Made by a program: the position numbers and the translations under genes. This document shows positions 11,101 through 22,439 of a stretch of 63,675 nt of DNA, piece by piece. The DNA is from Chara braunii (taxonomy: Eukaryota; Streptophyta; Charophyceae; Charales; Characeae), in NCBI GenBank assembly GCA_003427395.1, contig BFEA01000005.1, positions 1,747,823-1,811,497 on the forward strand, given 5' to 3'. The notes under the pieces were generated by a model, which was given only the letters and a program-made list of their open reading frames with translations, was not told the origin of the DNA and made no database searches. Position 1 is the stretch's first letter, and the number at the start of each line of letters is the position of its first letter.

Positions 11101-12560
11101 TATGCAACATTATCTCCGCCACTTCCCTCTTTCCCAACCCCGCCACCTCCTACTCAACTCTCGAATGCACCTGGCGCAGGCCGGCGCCCAGGTTCGTTCG
11201 GCTCCCTTCTCCCTGCTGCGTCCGCCTCTCCGCCTTACCGTGCCAGCGCTCACCGCTCGCTGCCAGCCCCCTCCTTCACTTCTAGCGCTCCACCTCACCC
11301 AGCCCTGCCATACCCCGCATGCACCCGACTCTGTTTTCCGCCCAGGTTCACATTCCTCACTTTGCCCGTTGCCCCCTGCCTGTTTCCTTCCGCCGATGTT
11401 GGCGTCAACATTGGCTCCCAACTGCGCAGCCCGACGGACGGTCGAAATGCCAAGCAAAAGCCCCGGCCGTCGGACCCCCCTCCCGATTTATGCGTATTAC
11501 TCTTACGCAGGGGCCATGCTGATCTTCTCTGCATCGTTCCAATTCTAACAGAAGTCCAGAAGGCCTCGACCTGGGCTGTGGGGTCGATCAGCCCCGGCCC
11601 CCAGTTCCGCCATCTGGGTGCAGACCCAAGTCTGTACTTCAACAGTTCAATGGTGTGCCCACTGAGCAAGGGTCTTGGGTCCCGTACCGCCCGCGGCACT
11701 GCGTCCCAAGGCCAAGCGGGGCACGGCTCTCGCGCAGCCACGAAGACAGTTTGTAATTGCACTTCAGGCAATCCCGCGAATGCAACACACCCCACACGAC
11801 CCTACCGCCGTCTCGCGTCCCAGAAAGGGATGCGACAAAAAAAAAGGACCGAAATTAGTAAAGCAAAGGGAAATAAAGTAAAAATAAAATGAAATAAAGG
11901 TAAGGCCGGGGCACCGCGGCGCCGCTGGCACCTCGCCAGTTCCGCGAATCGGGCCCGCCGCCTCGCTTATTAACAAAACCGAGGGGGATAGCCCAGCGGC
12001 CCTCAACCCCATCGGCTTCCTCCTCAATGCTCCGCTGCTGCTGCTGTGCCGACGCCCGCCAACCTCGACTCCAAAACCTCCGTAGTAGTAGTCCGATGTC
12101 GTAACCTATAGGGCTAAGCCCAAGCCTGAGACTAATATCCGCGGAGTGCCATATAAGACGGTACAGCGCTACGCTCAGGGCCAGGGAAATTGGCCTGAGC
12201 CTCATCTCAGCCTACAACCGCGCGCGCGGCCGCCTAGCGTCTGCGCCGACTTACCAGTTGTACCACGGCCGCCACTCGCGCCACTCCGTGTGCCAAGACC
12301 TACCGTAGTCACACTGTCGCCTTCGTCGCCGCCGTCGAGGTCATCCTTCGTATGCATGCGCAGGTCACCGGTAAACGCACCAATCCGGCCGACGATCATG
12401 CTGGCCACTCGATCATCAACAAATAAAAGGATCACGCACGCCTCAAATCCGCACGCCCACACACTCTTTATTCTAGTCAACCATCAGCCGCATAAACGGC
12501 AGACACTACCGTGACTCGCGCGGTATACTCAAACTTTAAGCCAAACTCATTTTTCTGTCA
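11100..12560. other. GC-rich stretch without a supported gene
   Basis: Several overlapping frames are open on both strands (up to 176 codons), as expected in GC-rich DNA. They are low in hydrophobic pattern, rich in P, R and S, and mutually overlapping. None shows a domain. GAATGCACCTGGCGC at 11163 repeats the sequence at 10549, each followed by an inverted CCAG, which links this stretch to the repeat block on its left. Confidence 0.4.
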
Positions 12561-12654
12561 TTTGCAAAAAAACAGGGCGGATACCATTGTAAGGGTATTC
12601 GCGCCGACACCGCTGGGCGGCGAGAAGCGAGGGGTCAACTCATGAGAAGAGGGG

Positions 12655-12735
12655 CATGAGAAGTGTGAGCATAGAGAGGGAGAAAGAGAGAGAGAGAGAG
12701 AAGGCGGGTGAGAGAGAGAGAGGGAGAGAAAGACT
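12655..12735. repeat. GA-rich microsatellite
   Basis: This is a run of GAGAGAGAG motifs interrupted by single bases. It produces a spurious serine/leucine/proline-rich frame on the minus strand. Confidence 0.85.
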
Positions 12736-12749
12736 AGCGAAGAAGAGCG

Positions 12750-15350
12750 AGTGACGTGCAAGCTCCAGGGTAATATTCGTTAACGACTACGTTCTCGGCC
12801 GCTCGGATCGCGGGGGCAGTCTGTCCCACGAGATCGTATACACTCTCTCCAAGGACGAGGTCGCCGACTTCTAAACCTGTGTGATAGTTACGTTCAAGAA
12901 CGAAAGAAGGGAAAGGCTCACGGGTCAGCATTTGTCGACGGAATCTTTGGAAGAGAGATAAGCAATTACAAGGACATGGGTAGGTGCGATGAGGAGAGAA
13001 AGTGAGAGAGAGTACTTGCAGGGGTCAACTGGTCGCCTCCAGAGTGAATGTCGTTTGGTCATCGCAGCCTTTCAGAGTGTGATGACGAGGACTCTGCGTG
13101 AGTGCCTTGTGCTGTCAATGTGTGATTTAGTATGACACCGTGTTATCCATTGTATGCGCGGTGGGTAAGTGTGAAGAGGCCAGCGAAGAGGTGTGTACAC
13201 GAGTGAGTGAGCGGTGCGCATAGGAGAGAGAAGAGAGATTTGCTTGAGGCGCTCCCTCATACTTTTTTTGGTTTGTTGATGTTAACTCACCCATATTGTC
13301 CATGTCATTAGCTTCAGTATATCACCCGTACCTGTCCTCCATTCTTGGGGACATGCGCCACGCGACAACTGACTTTTCGTAGCCCGATCTCCATCGTGGG
13401 TTGAGAAGGTGCTAGTAGAGGACGTCTCCATAACCGAGTCTCAAAGCTAGGTGATGAGAGAGGCTGGCGTGTTCTAAGGAATTGACATTACTAGTGAAGG
13501 GCATGATGGTATGTGTTGGATACAAATGACGGGCTGGACTTGAAAGAAACCAGCCATACGAAAAGGATGACGTAGCCTCCACAATGATTGCGGGATACAG
13601 TGGGCGTTACCTCCCTTCTCCTAGTCGGAACAGGTTCCTTTCTGTACGGAGTGACCGTTGACGTCAGCCTTTCGAGAACGAGCAGGTGATGCAAAGTTCA
13701 AGGCGATGAGCGGCTTCGAGTAATGAGAAAAAACAATCCGTACACGCACGAGCTAGTGACGCGAGATGGGCACTGGAATCACACTTTCTCTGCTGATTAA
13801 ACGACATTAGTTGGGCGTGGGATCACTGTCCCAGGCAGAACTCACGTGTTTCACATAAACGCACAGACCCATATGGGGCAGTCTTTCAATGGAGGAGCCA
13901 GATACATAGCACTGCATTGATTATGCACGGGGAGGTGTCGAATGATGTTTCGAGCCTTTCAAGTTTTTTTTACGGAGCCAAACTATGGGTTACAACGAGG
14001 CTACCGCCAGTCTGACATAAGAGTAAGCCCGTGAGCCAGATCTCGATCTTGGTTGGGTGTTTGTGGTGAACTATCGGACGAGCAGTTGTAGTGATCCTAT
14101 GCATACTTACCAGTAGACTTGAGTATGGTGGACAGTTGGTAGCAAACTGAGGGAGAGAAGGGTATAAGCGAGTGAGAGTAAGTTTTGAATCTGAAACTGA
14201 AGAGATACTAAGTGAGGTTTAAATTGGCAATTGAGAGCACTCTTCACACGACGTATCGTGTAATAAAAATTGTCAGGACCTAATCGACTCCCTCACCTTG
14301 CGACTGATCAGTTGTCGAGGTGAGGCGTCAAAAGGTTGGCTTTGATAACTTGACATTGTTAGGGCGTCCACAATCGAGTTGGTCGCATAAAAGATCTTCC
14401 TCCACCTTTTCCCTGTTTAATCGTTACGGCTTAACCTCTTGCAGCGAACGACATGAGGGACTGAGAAACTGCAATTTGAGAGGTAACCTTTGGAAGTGGT
14501 TTAACTGCCCTCCATAAAACCGATATGTTGATTAATGGGTAAGCAACAAAAAATCCTTAAGAAGGTTATCTACCCACTGGCTAAGTTTCTCATGGATGAC
14601 TAGTTAACATTTACTGATTCATGAGTTGCGATACTCTGACAAGTCTCTTAGGATCGGACAAGACAGTGCATCGCTTTTCCTTGTAAGACTCTATGACTTG
14701 ATCGGTTGATTGTGAGGCTCAAGTACTCAACTTTCGTTCCCCCTTTTTCTACGCTTGACGAAGTCCCTCAGCCTGCATTCCATTTGTAGACATGAGATGT
14801 TCATGCTTTGTTTGCTAACTAGGGTGTTATCTTGTGGCATTCCCTCCTATGAATGGACGCGAACTATGAATGTTTATCTTGAGTTAAGCCCTGAGTGACA
14901 CAATTCTCCGAAGTGTTGACGTTTGTGTTAATTATGATAAACGTGTGCAATCACAAACTCCTTGTATGGTGGGCTTCCTTTACATGTACACAGGCATAAG
15001 TCCTCAGTGTGTTGGATGACTTCGAGTACTAAGTGAAAAGGGAATCGCTATGGGAGACGTTTGGGAGGCTCCCACCTCTGATCAGCACTCTACCTTGTAT
15101 ACGGATGGCGGCTATGACCAGTAGTGCCCTACGCTGTATACAAGGGTTGCGACCGACGGTTCCTCAAATACAGGGATGCAAAGCCTTTATAGCCCCCTTT
15201 ACTCTTGTGTTTTATTCTATTCTATTACGCGAATGAGGACACTTGTCTGTTGTTCCTAGTATGTTTGCGTGACACCCGGTATTATACTCGAGTGAAGGCA
15301 ACGAGGGGCAGTCGTGAGAGTCATGAGCGAATGACATTCTATGTAGTATA
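12750..15350. other. No recognisable gene
   Basis: Both strands are closed by frequent stops and no protein motif is visible. By position this could be the upstream part of the plus-strand LTR-like piece that ends near 17240, but I could not align it convincingly with the LTRs on the right. Confidence 0.4.
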
Positions 15351-15355
15351 GGAAC

Positions 15356-15465
15356 AACTGTAGGTAATGTCGAGGCTCTAAGTGTTATATACGTAAAATG
15401 GAAGTTCCTCAACTGTAGGTAATGTCGAGGCTCTAAGTGTTATATACGTAAAATTGAAGTTCCTC
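15356..15465. repeat. Perfect tandem duplication, 55 bp x 2
   Basis: The 55-bp unit starting AACTGTAGGTAATGTCGAGG occupies 15356-15410 and 15411-15465. The two copies differ at one base, so the duplication is recent. Confidence 0.9.
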
Positions 15466-15747
15466 TTTAGCAGACTGTGTGATATGAGTGACGAGCCACG
15501 GACGGTATAACACGCTAAACCAAGACAAAGGTTGCAACGAAAGATGTTTTGTTGTTCTGTACGAGCATGAACGGAGATCGGTAGCTTGTAACATGACTTC
15601 GAATGAGAATGAGGCTTACCATTCTCCTAATCTAGGCGCCATTACTCTTGTCTGTACCTCATGTATTATTTGAACCAAGCTCGCTCACAATATCATCCCA
15701 GGGAGAATTTGTTGCATGCACAGAACTAAGACAGTATATTATCATGG

Positions 15748-15755
15748 TATAAAGG
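15748..15755 (+). promoter_or_regulatory. Candidate TATA box (TATAAAGG)
   Basis: TATAAAGG lies about 700 bp upstream of the plus-strand coding remnant at 16460. It is a plausible LTR core promoter for that unit. It is a single short match, so support is weak. Confidence 0.25.
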
Positions 15756-16459
15756 CCCGCTGATCAGAGATATCCTACATAGCAACCTAGCCAAGAGTTC
15801 GCCCCTCAAACCACTATCGAATTCCTGTTATAGTTCAGCCTATCTGAGCAACCTAAGTGTTACTGATAACAACTGGCCTTACGAAACCTCTATGTAGAAC
15901 ACCCTCAGAACAGAGTATGGCGGTACTTACATGCAGAGTACAGTAGAAAGTATGCAATCTCAGTCGAACTCAAGCAGAGAATTGGCAATAGACTAGGAAA
16001 AAAACAATCTGCCAGAGAATCTAGCAGCAAAGTGGCTGACCAAGAGCTTAGGCATTAACAGACACTTATAACCTCGGTTGTGGATTGTCTGCCACAGTAG
16101 GAGGTCTATTGTGTGTCAGTTTGGGACCGAACGACTGACCTCATGCCTGACAATCCTCTGCACTCTCCTTGTGCCCTGAAGTTCCATAATAGAGGAAGCA
16201 GCCACCCATTTGCTGGAATAAGTTTCGAACTCCACTTCTATTTGCATTTAGCCACAATTTGGGTTGGAATGATGGGGTAACTAAGGTTGGCGCCTGAAAA
16301 TCACTCGATCAGCTTAGAGGAAAAACTAGGTGCGACGGGCTGGGCGGTGAGCCCCTCCAAGAAGCTACACCTTTGTTATACAGAGCGTGCCAGAACCGTT
16401 AATCATTCCTCTGTTCTCCAATCTCTTGGGTTGTCATCCCGAAGGGGACAGGGAAAAAT

Positions 16460-17242
16460 ATGAAGGATGCTGAAGTATTAGTAGTTAAACGCATCATCAA
16501 CCAAAACAAACATGAGGGTTGGGAGGCAAAAGCGATTCGAGGCATGGGACATGGTAAGCCAATTCTGACGAAATGGGCGATTAGTAGGATTGGAGAAAGG
16601 AAATGTACTGGATACGTTTTTCAGTTCCATGATGGTAACGGCAAACTGCACAGCACCGGTTCATCCCTAGAGACGGCGTAGCAGGCCAGGGTCAGGCTTA
16701 AGTGAGTGCAAAGATCCACAAACTTTCTTACCAGCATCCCGGTTAGTAAAACGCCACTAAAAAATCTACAGTTTTCTCAATTCACCATCAAGTGATCAAC
16801 ATTAAGAGATTTATACTTCAACAACTCTTAATCATACGAGTTACCTTAAAGTTTCAGTCAAGATCAATCAGCAATCAGTTACTGCTATTTGACACAGAGG
16901 TCAGTATTAGTCAGATAGTACTTTCACCAAAAGGCACTGAGATTAGTATCAACCGGATTATGTCCTCGTTGGAAGACACAAAACCGGTTTTAGCATCCTA
17001 CTCGACACATGAGTACAATCCAGTCATTCCCGGTCGACGGTTCAATTTTGACTAGGCTCAACAGGATTGCTTCCAAAATGTCTTCCACTATCGGTATGTT
17101 GGTGTAATTGGTTTCAAGCAAGGAGAACTATTTATCTTTGTAGTTCACACTGAGTTCTCAGAGGGTACCATTCATGATTTAAGAATCTACGTGAAGAAAG
17201 GCAATGAGAAAAGTGATGGCGCCACGTGGATAGTCGCAGCCG
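16460..17242 (+). pseudogene. Degenerate copy of the retroelement LTR-encoded protein
   Basis: The frame 16460-16681 (73 codons, ATG start, MKDAEVLV) matches the minus-strand frame 50609-50857 in order and motif. Both have a GW in the first third, and GNGKLHSTGSSLETA here compares with GTDGKLHNTLSSMETI there. After about 380 bp, 17056-17209 encodes FHYRYVGVIGFKQGE and then HDLRIYVKKGNE, matching FQYQYVSATGFRQGD and HDLRLYVRKGKE of the frame 49574-50227. An in-frame TAG precedes this part, and similarity fades after WIVAA near 17240, where unrelated G-rich DNA begins. The order of the two frames and the gap between them are the same as at 49574-50857 but on the opposite strand. This is therefore a second, diverged relative and not the same insertion. 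Function is unknown. Confidence 0.75.
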
Positions 17243-17310
17243 ACAGCCCCGGCGAAAGAGGGGGTGGCCAGCTCGGAAGGGGACATGTTCCAAGTCAAAA
17301 AAGTCGTGTG

Positions 17311-17365
17311 TAGAGGGGTCGGTGGGTGGGATGGGGGGTGACGGGGGGGTGACGGGGGGGAGCAC
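17311..17365. repeat. G-rich short repeat
   Basis: GGGGGGTGAC-like units repeat here with several runs of six or more G. The plus strand could form G-quadruplexes. Similarity to the LTR-type coding remnant ends just before it. Confidence 0.6.
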
Positions 17366-17571
17366 GGATCGCCTATGTATCACCCGCGGCCACGGTCGTG
17401 GGGTCCAATGGCCACGGCCACAGATGGCGGCCCCAATTCCGCGACCATGATTTTTACGGATTTTTCTTGGGTGAAATAAAACATTAAAAATATATATCGT
17501 CAAATAGAACTGCCCGGTAAACCGTAGGCAGAGAGGGAGAAGAGGACAACAAACGAGGGGTATATATATAT

Positions 17572-17612
17572 ATATGGGGTTGTAGGGTTTTTCGAACCCT
17601 ACAACCCCATAT
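17572..17612. repeat. 18-bp perfect palindrome with 5-nt loop
   Basis: The left arm 17572-17589 (ATATGGGGTTGTAGGGTT) is the exact reverse complement of 17595-17612, with loop TTTCG. It follows an AT dinucleotide run. The arms contain the plant telobox-like AACCCTA, once in each orientation. It could be a fold-back end, a hairpin insertion or a terminator-like structure. Confidence 0.9.
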
Positions 17613-17642
17613 TTGTTTTTTCCAAATCGCATTTTCTTGGTT

Positions 17643-17921
17643 CTAAAAAAAAAAAAATGGAAACTGCAAAAAAAAACAAGGAAAAAAAAAACGAAAAAAA
17701 AATAAATTATTTTTTCTTTTTTTGGGTTGTGTGTGTGTGTGTGTGTGTAAGTTCGTGGGAGAGGGGGGGGGGAGAGACAGGGGAAAATCCCCTTCCACCA
17801 ATCAATCAATCAATCAACCAATCAATAAATCAATCAATCGAAGAAGAAAAAAGTGAAAAAAAGAACATTTTAAAAACGCGGGGAAAAAAAAGTGCTCAAC
17901 AGTAGAGTTGTTTGTGCGCGC

Positions 17922-17952
<31 letters not shown>

Positions 17953-18019
17953 TGTGTGCATGGGGGAGGGGAGGCCACCAATTAATCAATCAATCAATAA
18001 AGTTTTTTTTTTTTTTTTT
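17643..18019. repeat. Simple-repeat cluster ahead of the gap
   Basis: This holds A-runs, (GT)n near 17728-17749 and again near 17920-17959, (AATC)n near 17797-17840 with a short return near 17982-18000, and a T-run reaching the N gap. All open frames here are low-complexity artefacts. Confidence 0.9.
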
Positions 18020-18257
18020 NNNNNNNNNNNNNNNNNNNNNNNNNNNNNNNNNNNNNNNNNNNNNNNNNNNNNNNNNNNNNNNNNNNNNNNNNNNNNNNNN
18101 NNNNNNNNNNNNNNNNNNNNNNNNNNNNNNNNNNNNNNNNNNNNNNNNNNNNNNNNNNNNNNNNNNNNNNNNNNNNNNNNNNNNNNNNNNNNNNNNNNNN
18201 NNNNNNNNNNNNNNNNNNNNNNNNNNNNNNNNNNNNNNNNNNNNNNNNNNNNNNNNN
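18020..18257. other. Assembly gap (N run)
   Basis: A run of 238 N lies directly after a poly-T tract and simple repeats, which probably caused the gap. Any frame running through it is meaningless. Confidence 0.99.
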
Positions 18258-18259
18258 TG

Positions 18260-18841
18260 GCTGCAAAGTCGTGCAGCCGCGACCTTGGCCGCACATGGCC
18301 ACCACCGGGGAAGATTCATAGCAGATCACCCATGGAAGGCCATTCGCTGGAAGCATTGGCACTTGGGTTTGGCAGAGATGGCATATCAAGAAGGCAATCC
18401 ATCACAATGACTGGGGTTGCGATGCAAAGAACGGTGCATGTCGGTGGCAGTGGAAGCTTGTGCTCGCAAAGGACTGTCGTCGGCGATTCGGGAGGTCAAA
18501 GACCTATCACTCCACCGAAAACATTGGTGGTGACAGCTCCACGCGCTGACAAAACACTTGTCCAGCCCGTACAACGTTGGCACGTCGATCCATCAAACAC
18601 CGTCGCTGGGTCATCGGGCAGGGTACTTCCACTTGCTTCCACTGGAAAACGTGGCAACCGAGGCTGTCAACGACGCCTCCAGCTTCAGGGGGGAAAGGTG
18701 AGAAGAGGGGACGCGAGTAGAGGCGGGAAGAAAAGAGGAGACGACGGAGCGTACTCCGCGGGTTGGCGACGACGACAAAGAGCCTCTCACAAAAAGGAAG
18801 AAAGGATCACGACAAGAGAGGGACTTGGACACAAAGTCTAA
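18260..18841 (+). CDS. Hypothetical open frame, 5' end in gap
   Basis: The plus frame stays open for 193 codons from the gap to TAA at 18839. The product is rich in R, G, S and T, with a basic C-terminal third (KKRGDDGAYSAGWRRRQR) and no recognised domain. A competing frame is open for only part of this length. It could be an N-terminal exon of the decayed gene just downstream, but no splice evidence was found. GC-rich composition makes chance openness possible. Confidence 0.3.
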   Translation, partial: AAKSCSRDLGRTWPPPGKIHSRSPMEGHSLEALALGFGRDGISRRQSITMTGVAMQRTVHVGGSGSLCSQRTVVGDSGGQRPITPPKTLVVTAPRADKTLVQPVQRWHVDPSNTVAGSSGRVLPLASTGKRGNRGCQRRLQLQGGKVRRGDASRGGKKRGDDGAYSAGWRRRQRASHKKEERITTREGLGHKV

Positions 18842-18902
18842 GCTGGGGAGTGACGGAAAGAATTTATGAGGGACCGGACCTGGTCGCCTCATCGTCGACG
18901 TT

Positions 18903-19798
18903 ATGCACTCTTGTGCAGACTACTACTGCGCAATCGTCAATGGTGACGTTGGCGCCAACACTCTCGCAGGCCTGATCATGCCACCAAACGACGTCCCCCG
19001 CTTCTGAATCGAAGATCCAACGCAGCGCGAACCAACTCTTCGCATGGCGAGGAAGTTGAAGAATGTGGCCATGCATGTGATCCACGGGCGGATCTTCAGG
19101 TCCCCTTCCAGAGCCGACGGTTTCGCCCGCGCGGAGTCGTATGTCTCCGTTTTATTACCCAGCGGATCTGGCGAGAGCAGTGACAGTCCCTGAAGTGGTC
19201 GAGGGTGGTCTCCCCCAACGTCGTTTATCACACGATCGCCCTCAAGATGGACATTCCATTGTGGTTTGTTGGGGCGTATATTGAGGACATGTCAGAGGAC
19301 GATTACATCGCTGCCCTTCAGGAGTCCACGGTCTTGCATTTGGCTTCCTGCTTCGAAGACGCGCTCCCCGGCAGCTATTGGTCTGAGAATGGGATGATGT
19401 CCTAGTCTAGTTTGAACAGAATCGGGGATGCCTTCCGCCTTCTTCTCGCCGCTAACATGTGGATCATACACATGGGTGGTGATAACGCCCATTCTCACTA
19501 CCAGGCGTCGAACTACTCGCAGCTCGTCGCGAAGCCCACGCTGATAACAGCAGGGTCGCAGGCTTTCAACTAGAGCAGGCATATTGTTGACTCCATGAAT
19601 ATTGTTTTGTTTTACCTTGAGAAGCCGCCCATGACGTTGAATATGTTTTCCAACTACATCCCAGAGTGGACGGTGTGTGGAGTAAGCTAAAACTTTATTG
19701 CTGGTTTGGAGGATCTTCACGTGGCGGTTAGGATGGACTGGATGGGGACAGGACCTGTCGTTGACGAAAGGAAGGACAACGGAGAAGATGGCGATAGA
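18903..19798 (+). pseudogene. Decayed protein-coding region of unknown family
   Basis: From ATG 18903 one frame reads MHSCADYYCAIVNGDVGANT and continues to about 19196, with one internal TGA (probably from CGA). The reading then moves to another frame from about 19205 to 19798, with stops at about 19403 (TAG), 19573 (TAG) and 19688 (TAA). The composition is typical of a folded protein, with conserved-looking strings such as PLWFVGAYIEDMSEDDYIAAL and LLLAANMWIIHMGGDNAHS, unlike the opposite strand. The total is about 295 codons. I do not recognise the family. A transposon accessory gene near the Harbinger copy or a captured host gene are both possible. Confidence 0.5.
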
Positions 19799-19914
19799 GG
19801 GTCGTGAGAGTCGTTGAAGTGGCATTCTTGCACTTCCTCGTCTTGTCTGCATGCGGAGCGGAAGCTCCCCCGGTTGATGGCGCCTCGTCCGTTGTCCTTC
19901 GTCTGCTAAGGAAG

Positions 19915-19990
19915 GGAGGGGGCGGGGGGGGTGAGCACAGGGAAGGAAGGGGGGGGGGGGGGGGGGGGCGGGGGCGGGGGGGGCGACGTG
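19915..19990. repeat. Very long G runs
   Basis: This includes an uninterrupted run of about 20 G near 19950, with further runs of 5-9 G on both sides. It is a strong G-quadruplex candidate and also a likely place for sequencing length error. Confidence 0.85.
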
Positions 19991-20081
19991 GGGCATGGGG
20001 CATGGGGCGAGGGGGGAGGTTGAGGCGGAGGGTCAATACGTGTCACAGGCCCTGGAACTGGTCCACGCACCTTGAAAATAG

Positions 20082-20153
20082 CCAAAAGGGGAGAATGTGA
20101 CTTCTAGGCGTTAGGGTCAAAAGGGGAGAATATGACTTCCAGGGGGTTGGGGT
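20082..20153. repeat. 36-bp tandem duplication
   Basis: CAAAAGGGGAGAATGTGACT at 20082 recurs at 20118 as CAAAAGGGGAGAATATGACT, with related G-rich continuations. Confidence 0.75.
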
Positions 20154-20486
20154 GCTGGGGCCGGGGGTGGTGGAGNGGACGGAAGGGGGGAAGCCATTCT
20201 GAGAATGGCACCTTTTCTTTTTTAAATAAAAACAACATCCATATGTGCGATTGCATCTTCGGCGCATCAACTGTCTTTTCATGTTCCTCTCACCCGTATC
20301 CGTGCTTGTGATCTGCGTATGATTCTCGAGAGTCCGTCGTCCAGTCATTGCATGGGTTTATAATGTTTTCATGGACAAATTGTGAATTACCTGTGTGATA
20401 TTCAGTGCAACCTTCGCCCACAACATTTTTTTTTTTTTTTACCCACGAACACAACCGAGTTCAATCACTCGAGTTTTTTATTGCAA

Positions 20487-20492
20487 TATGCG

Positions 20493-20530
<38 letters not shown>

Positions 20531-20699
20531 CCGATTGACCGATGGATTGATTGAATGATTGATCGATTGATTGATTGATTGTCTAATTGATCGATTGAAT
20601 GATTGATTGATTGATCGATCAATCGATGGATTGATTAATTGATTTATTGATCGATTGATCGATTGACAGATTGATTGATCGATTGATCAATTGATGGGT
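20487..20699. repeat. (GATT)n microsatellite
   Basis: About 210 bp of GATT/GATC tetranucleotides with scattered changes. It is the complement of the AATC repeat at 17797, so the two runs form an inverted pair around the intervening 2.7 kb. Confidence 0.95.
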
Positions 20700-21162
20700 T
20701 CTTTGTTTTCATGCATGAATATGTTCATGACGTGGTCGACTGCGCTGCGGAGCTGCGGATGAGGGGGAAACAAAAAACAAATTTAACAAAACAATGGTAA
20801 AAATTGTTTGTAACTGAACCCGTCGATGTGATTCTGATGACTCTGCTGACTACAGAAGGACGGCAAAAAAAAAACGTTGGACAGGTTCAAAACAAAGAAT
20901 AAAGGCAATTGCGACGTCCTTATAAAATCGATGATGTAGCACCCTCCATCGTTCTAAACATGTTCAACAAGAAAAGAAAACTAACAACAAGAAAATGACA
21001 AAATAAAAATAAAAAAATTGCATGGAGCCGGCCAGTGACGTTCCCTCACCCCCACCTTCCTCCCCCCCTCCCCCACCGCCGGCGAATCCCGAACATCATC
21101 ATGGTCGTCCTCCGCAACAAAGCAATGACCAAGGTAGGGCCGTGGAGAGTCGTCAATAACGT

Positions 21163-22436
21163 TCACTCATGTTTCATGCGCTCCACAAGTGCTTCGTGTA
21201 AGCCCAGCACCCGGGGCCGATTGAAGTTCTCCGCAATGGGGTGGGGTGGGTGATCCATCCCCAAGTCCACTCGCCAGCGCACACCATTTGCATCCACCTC
21301 CCACAACAAGTTGTCATCGAAGTTGATGTCGACATCCAGGAGGATATTGTGCAGAATGCACATGGCTTGTAATTGCTATGGGAGAGTATCCATATCCGTT
21401 TTTTTTGTTTTTTTTTGTGGAGGAAAAACCTCCACATCCCTTTCAGCCTTCCGAAAGCTCTCTCCACCGCTCCTCTGGCGACCTTTTGCCTGTTGTCAAA
21501 CCTCTCCTCATCGACGATTTGATCAGTCCCTTCAAAAGGTAACACGATCCACTCCATGGGAGGATAGTCGTTATCGCCAAGGATGTACCCGTGTGTCTGC
21601 ACCCCGAACAGCCGGAGCACAGCACAACCACGGAAAAGATCCCCCTCTTCAGCGCACTTCTACAGACTGGACAGTTGAAGCACTCGGATATCGTGACAAC
21701 TCTCGGGATAGCCGATGAAAATGCCTGTCACACGCAAGTCCAAGTCCACAAACACCTACGCAACCATCGAAAAACGATGCTTCCGGTTGAAGTAGTTCTC
21801 GGGCGGCATGTTCTTTGAATTGTCCACATAGATGTGCGTGCAGTCTATGCAGCCATAACATTTGGAGACACCTATCGCCTCGAACACACGTAGAACGACG
21901 AGTCGTCGCAACCTAGAAGGGCAAACGATCTTCTCCCAATACACCCTCAAAAGCGCCCTCGTCACATCCTCCATTGAAATCAATCCTGATGCGCGACCTA
22001 TGTCGAATGACAACGTGCTGCTCTCATACGTCTCCCCGCTTGCCCAACGAAAAACACATATGTGATGATGTGATCGGGCATCAAAGGGTCCCTGTAGAAT
22101 GCGCTGCAGATGAGGGGACAACGCCTCGACCATCTCCAGGAACACTCTACAGGACATACGCAGCTTGTCCTTATTGTCGCCCTACGCCATGTCGTCCATC
22201 TTCCGGAGATCATCCCATGTCCCGCCCGTCCTTCTCCTCATCCACCATCTCGGAGTCACCCGCAGGATCGCACCCGATGCCATTGAGCAATAAAATTGCA
22301 CAATCAATTCCGATAATGACACACAACTGGGCGCCTTCATCACTTGTTGCATGAGCTCCCTTTGCCTGCGAATGGACTGTCTCATCTTCGGGCGAGTTGT
22401 CGTTCTCTCAATGTGATAATGAATGGCGACAGTCAC
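21163..22436 (-). pseudogene. PIF/Harbinger DDE transposase (DDE_Tnp_4 type), inactivated
   Basis: Read on the minus strand, one frame runs from 22436 to about 21395 with all expected blocks. GCIDCTHI gives the first catalytic D, GYPESCHDIRVLQ the second D, and ARGAVERAFGRLKGMW the E. A helical N-terminal segment precedes them. Three stops, all TAG, interrupt this frame after DDMA, after HRFSMVA and after LQLSSL. Near 21395-21420 two T-runs on the plus strand coincide with a frameshift, after which MCILHNILLDVD continues the family C-terminus in another frame to 21163. Its role was cut-and-paste transposition with TTA/TAA target sites. I found no terminal inverted repeats or partner Myb-like gene with confidence. 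Confidence 0.88.
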
Positions 22437-22439
22437 ACA

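Noticed and set aside
11102-11892. GC-rich frames of 116-176 aa on both strands
   Set aside because: They overlap each other, have biased composition and show no domain, as expected by chance in GC-rich DNA.
17892-18841. 309-aa and other frames through the first N run
   Set aside because: Most residues are N. Only the part after 18260 can be judged.
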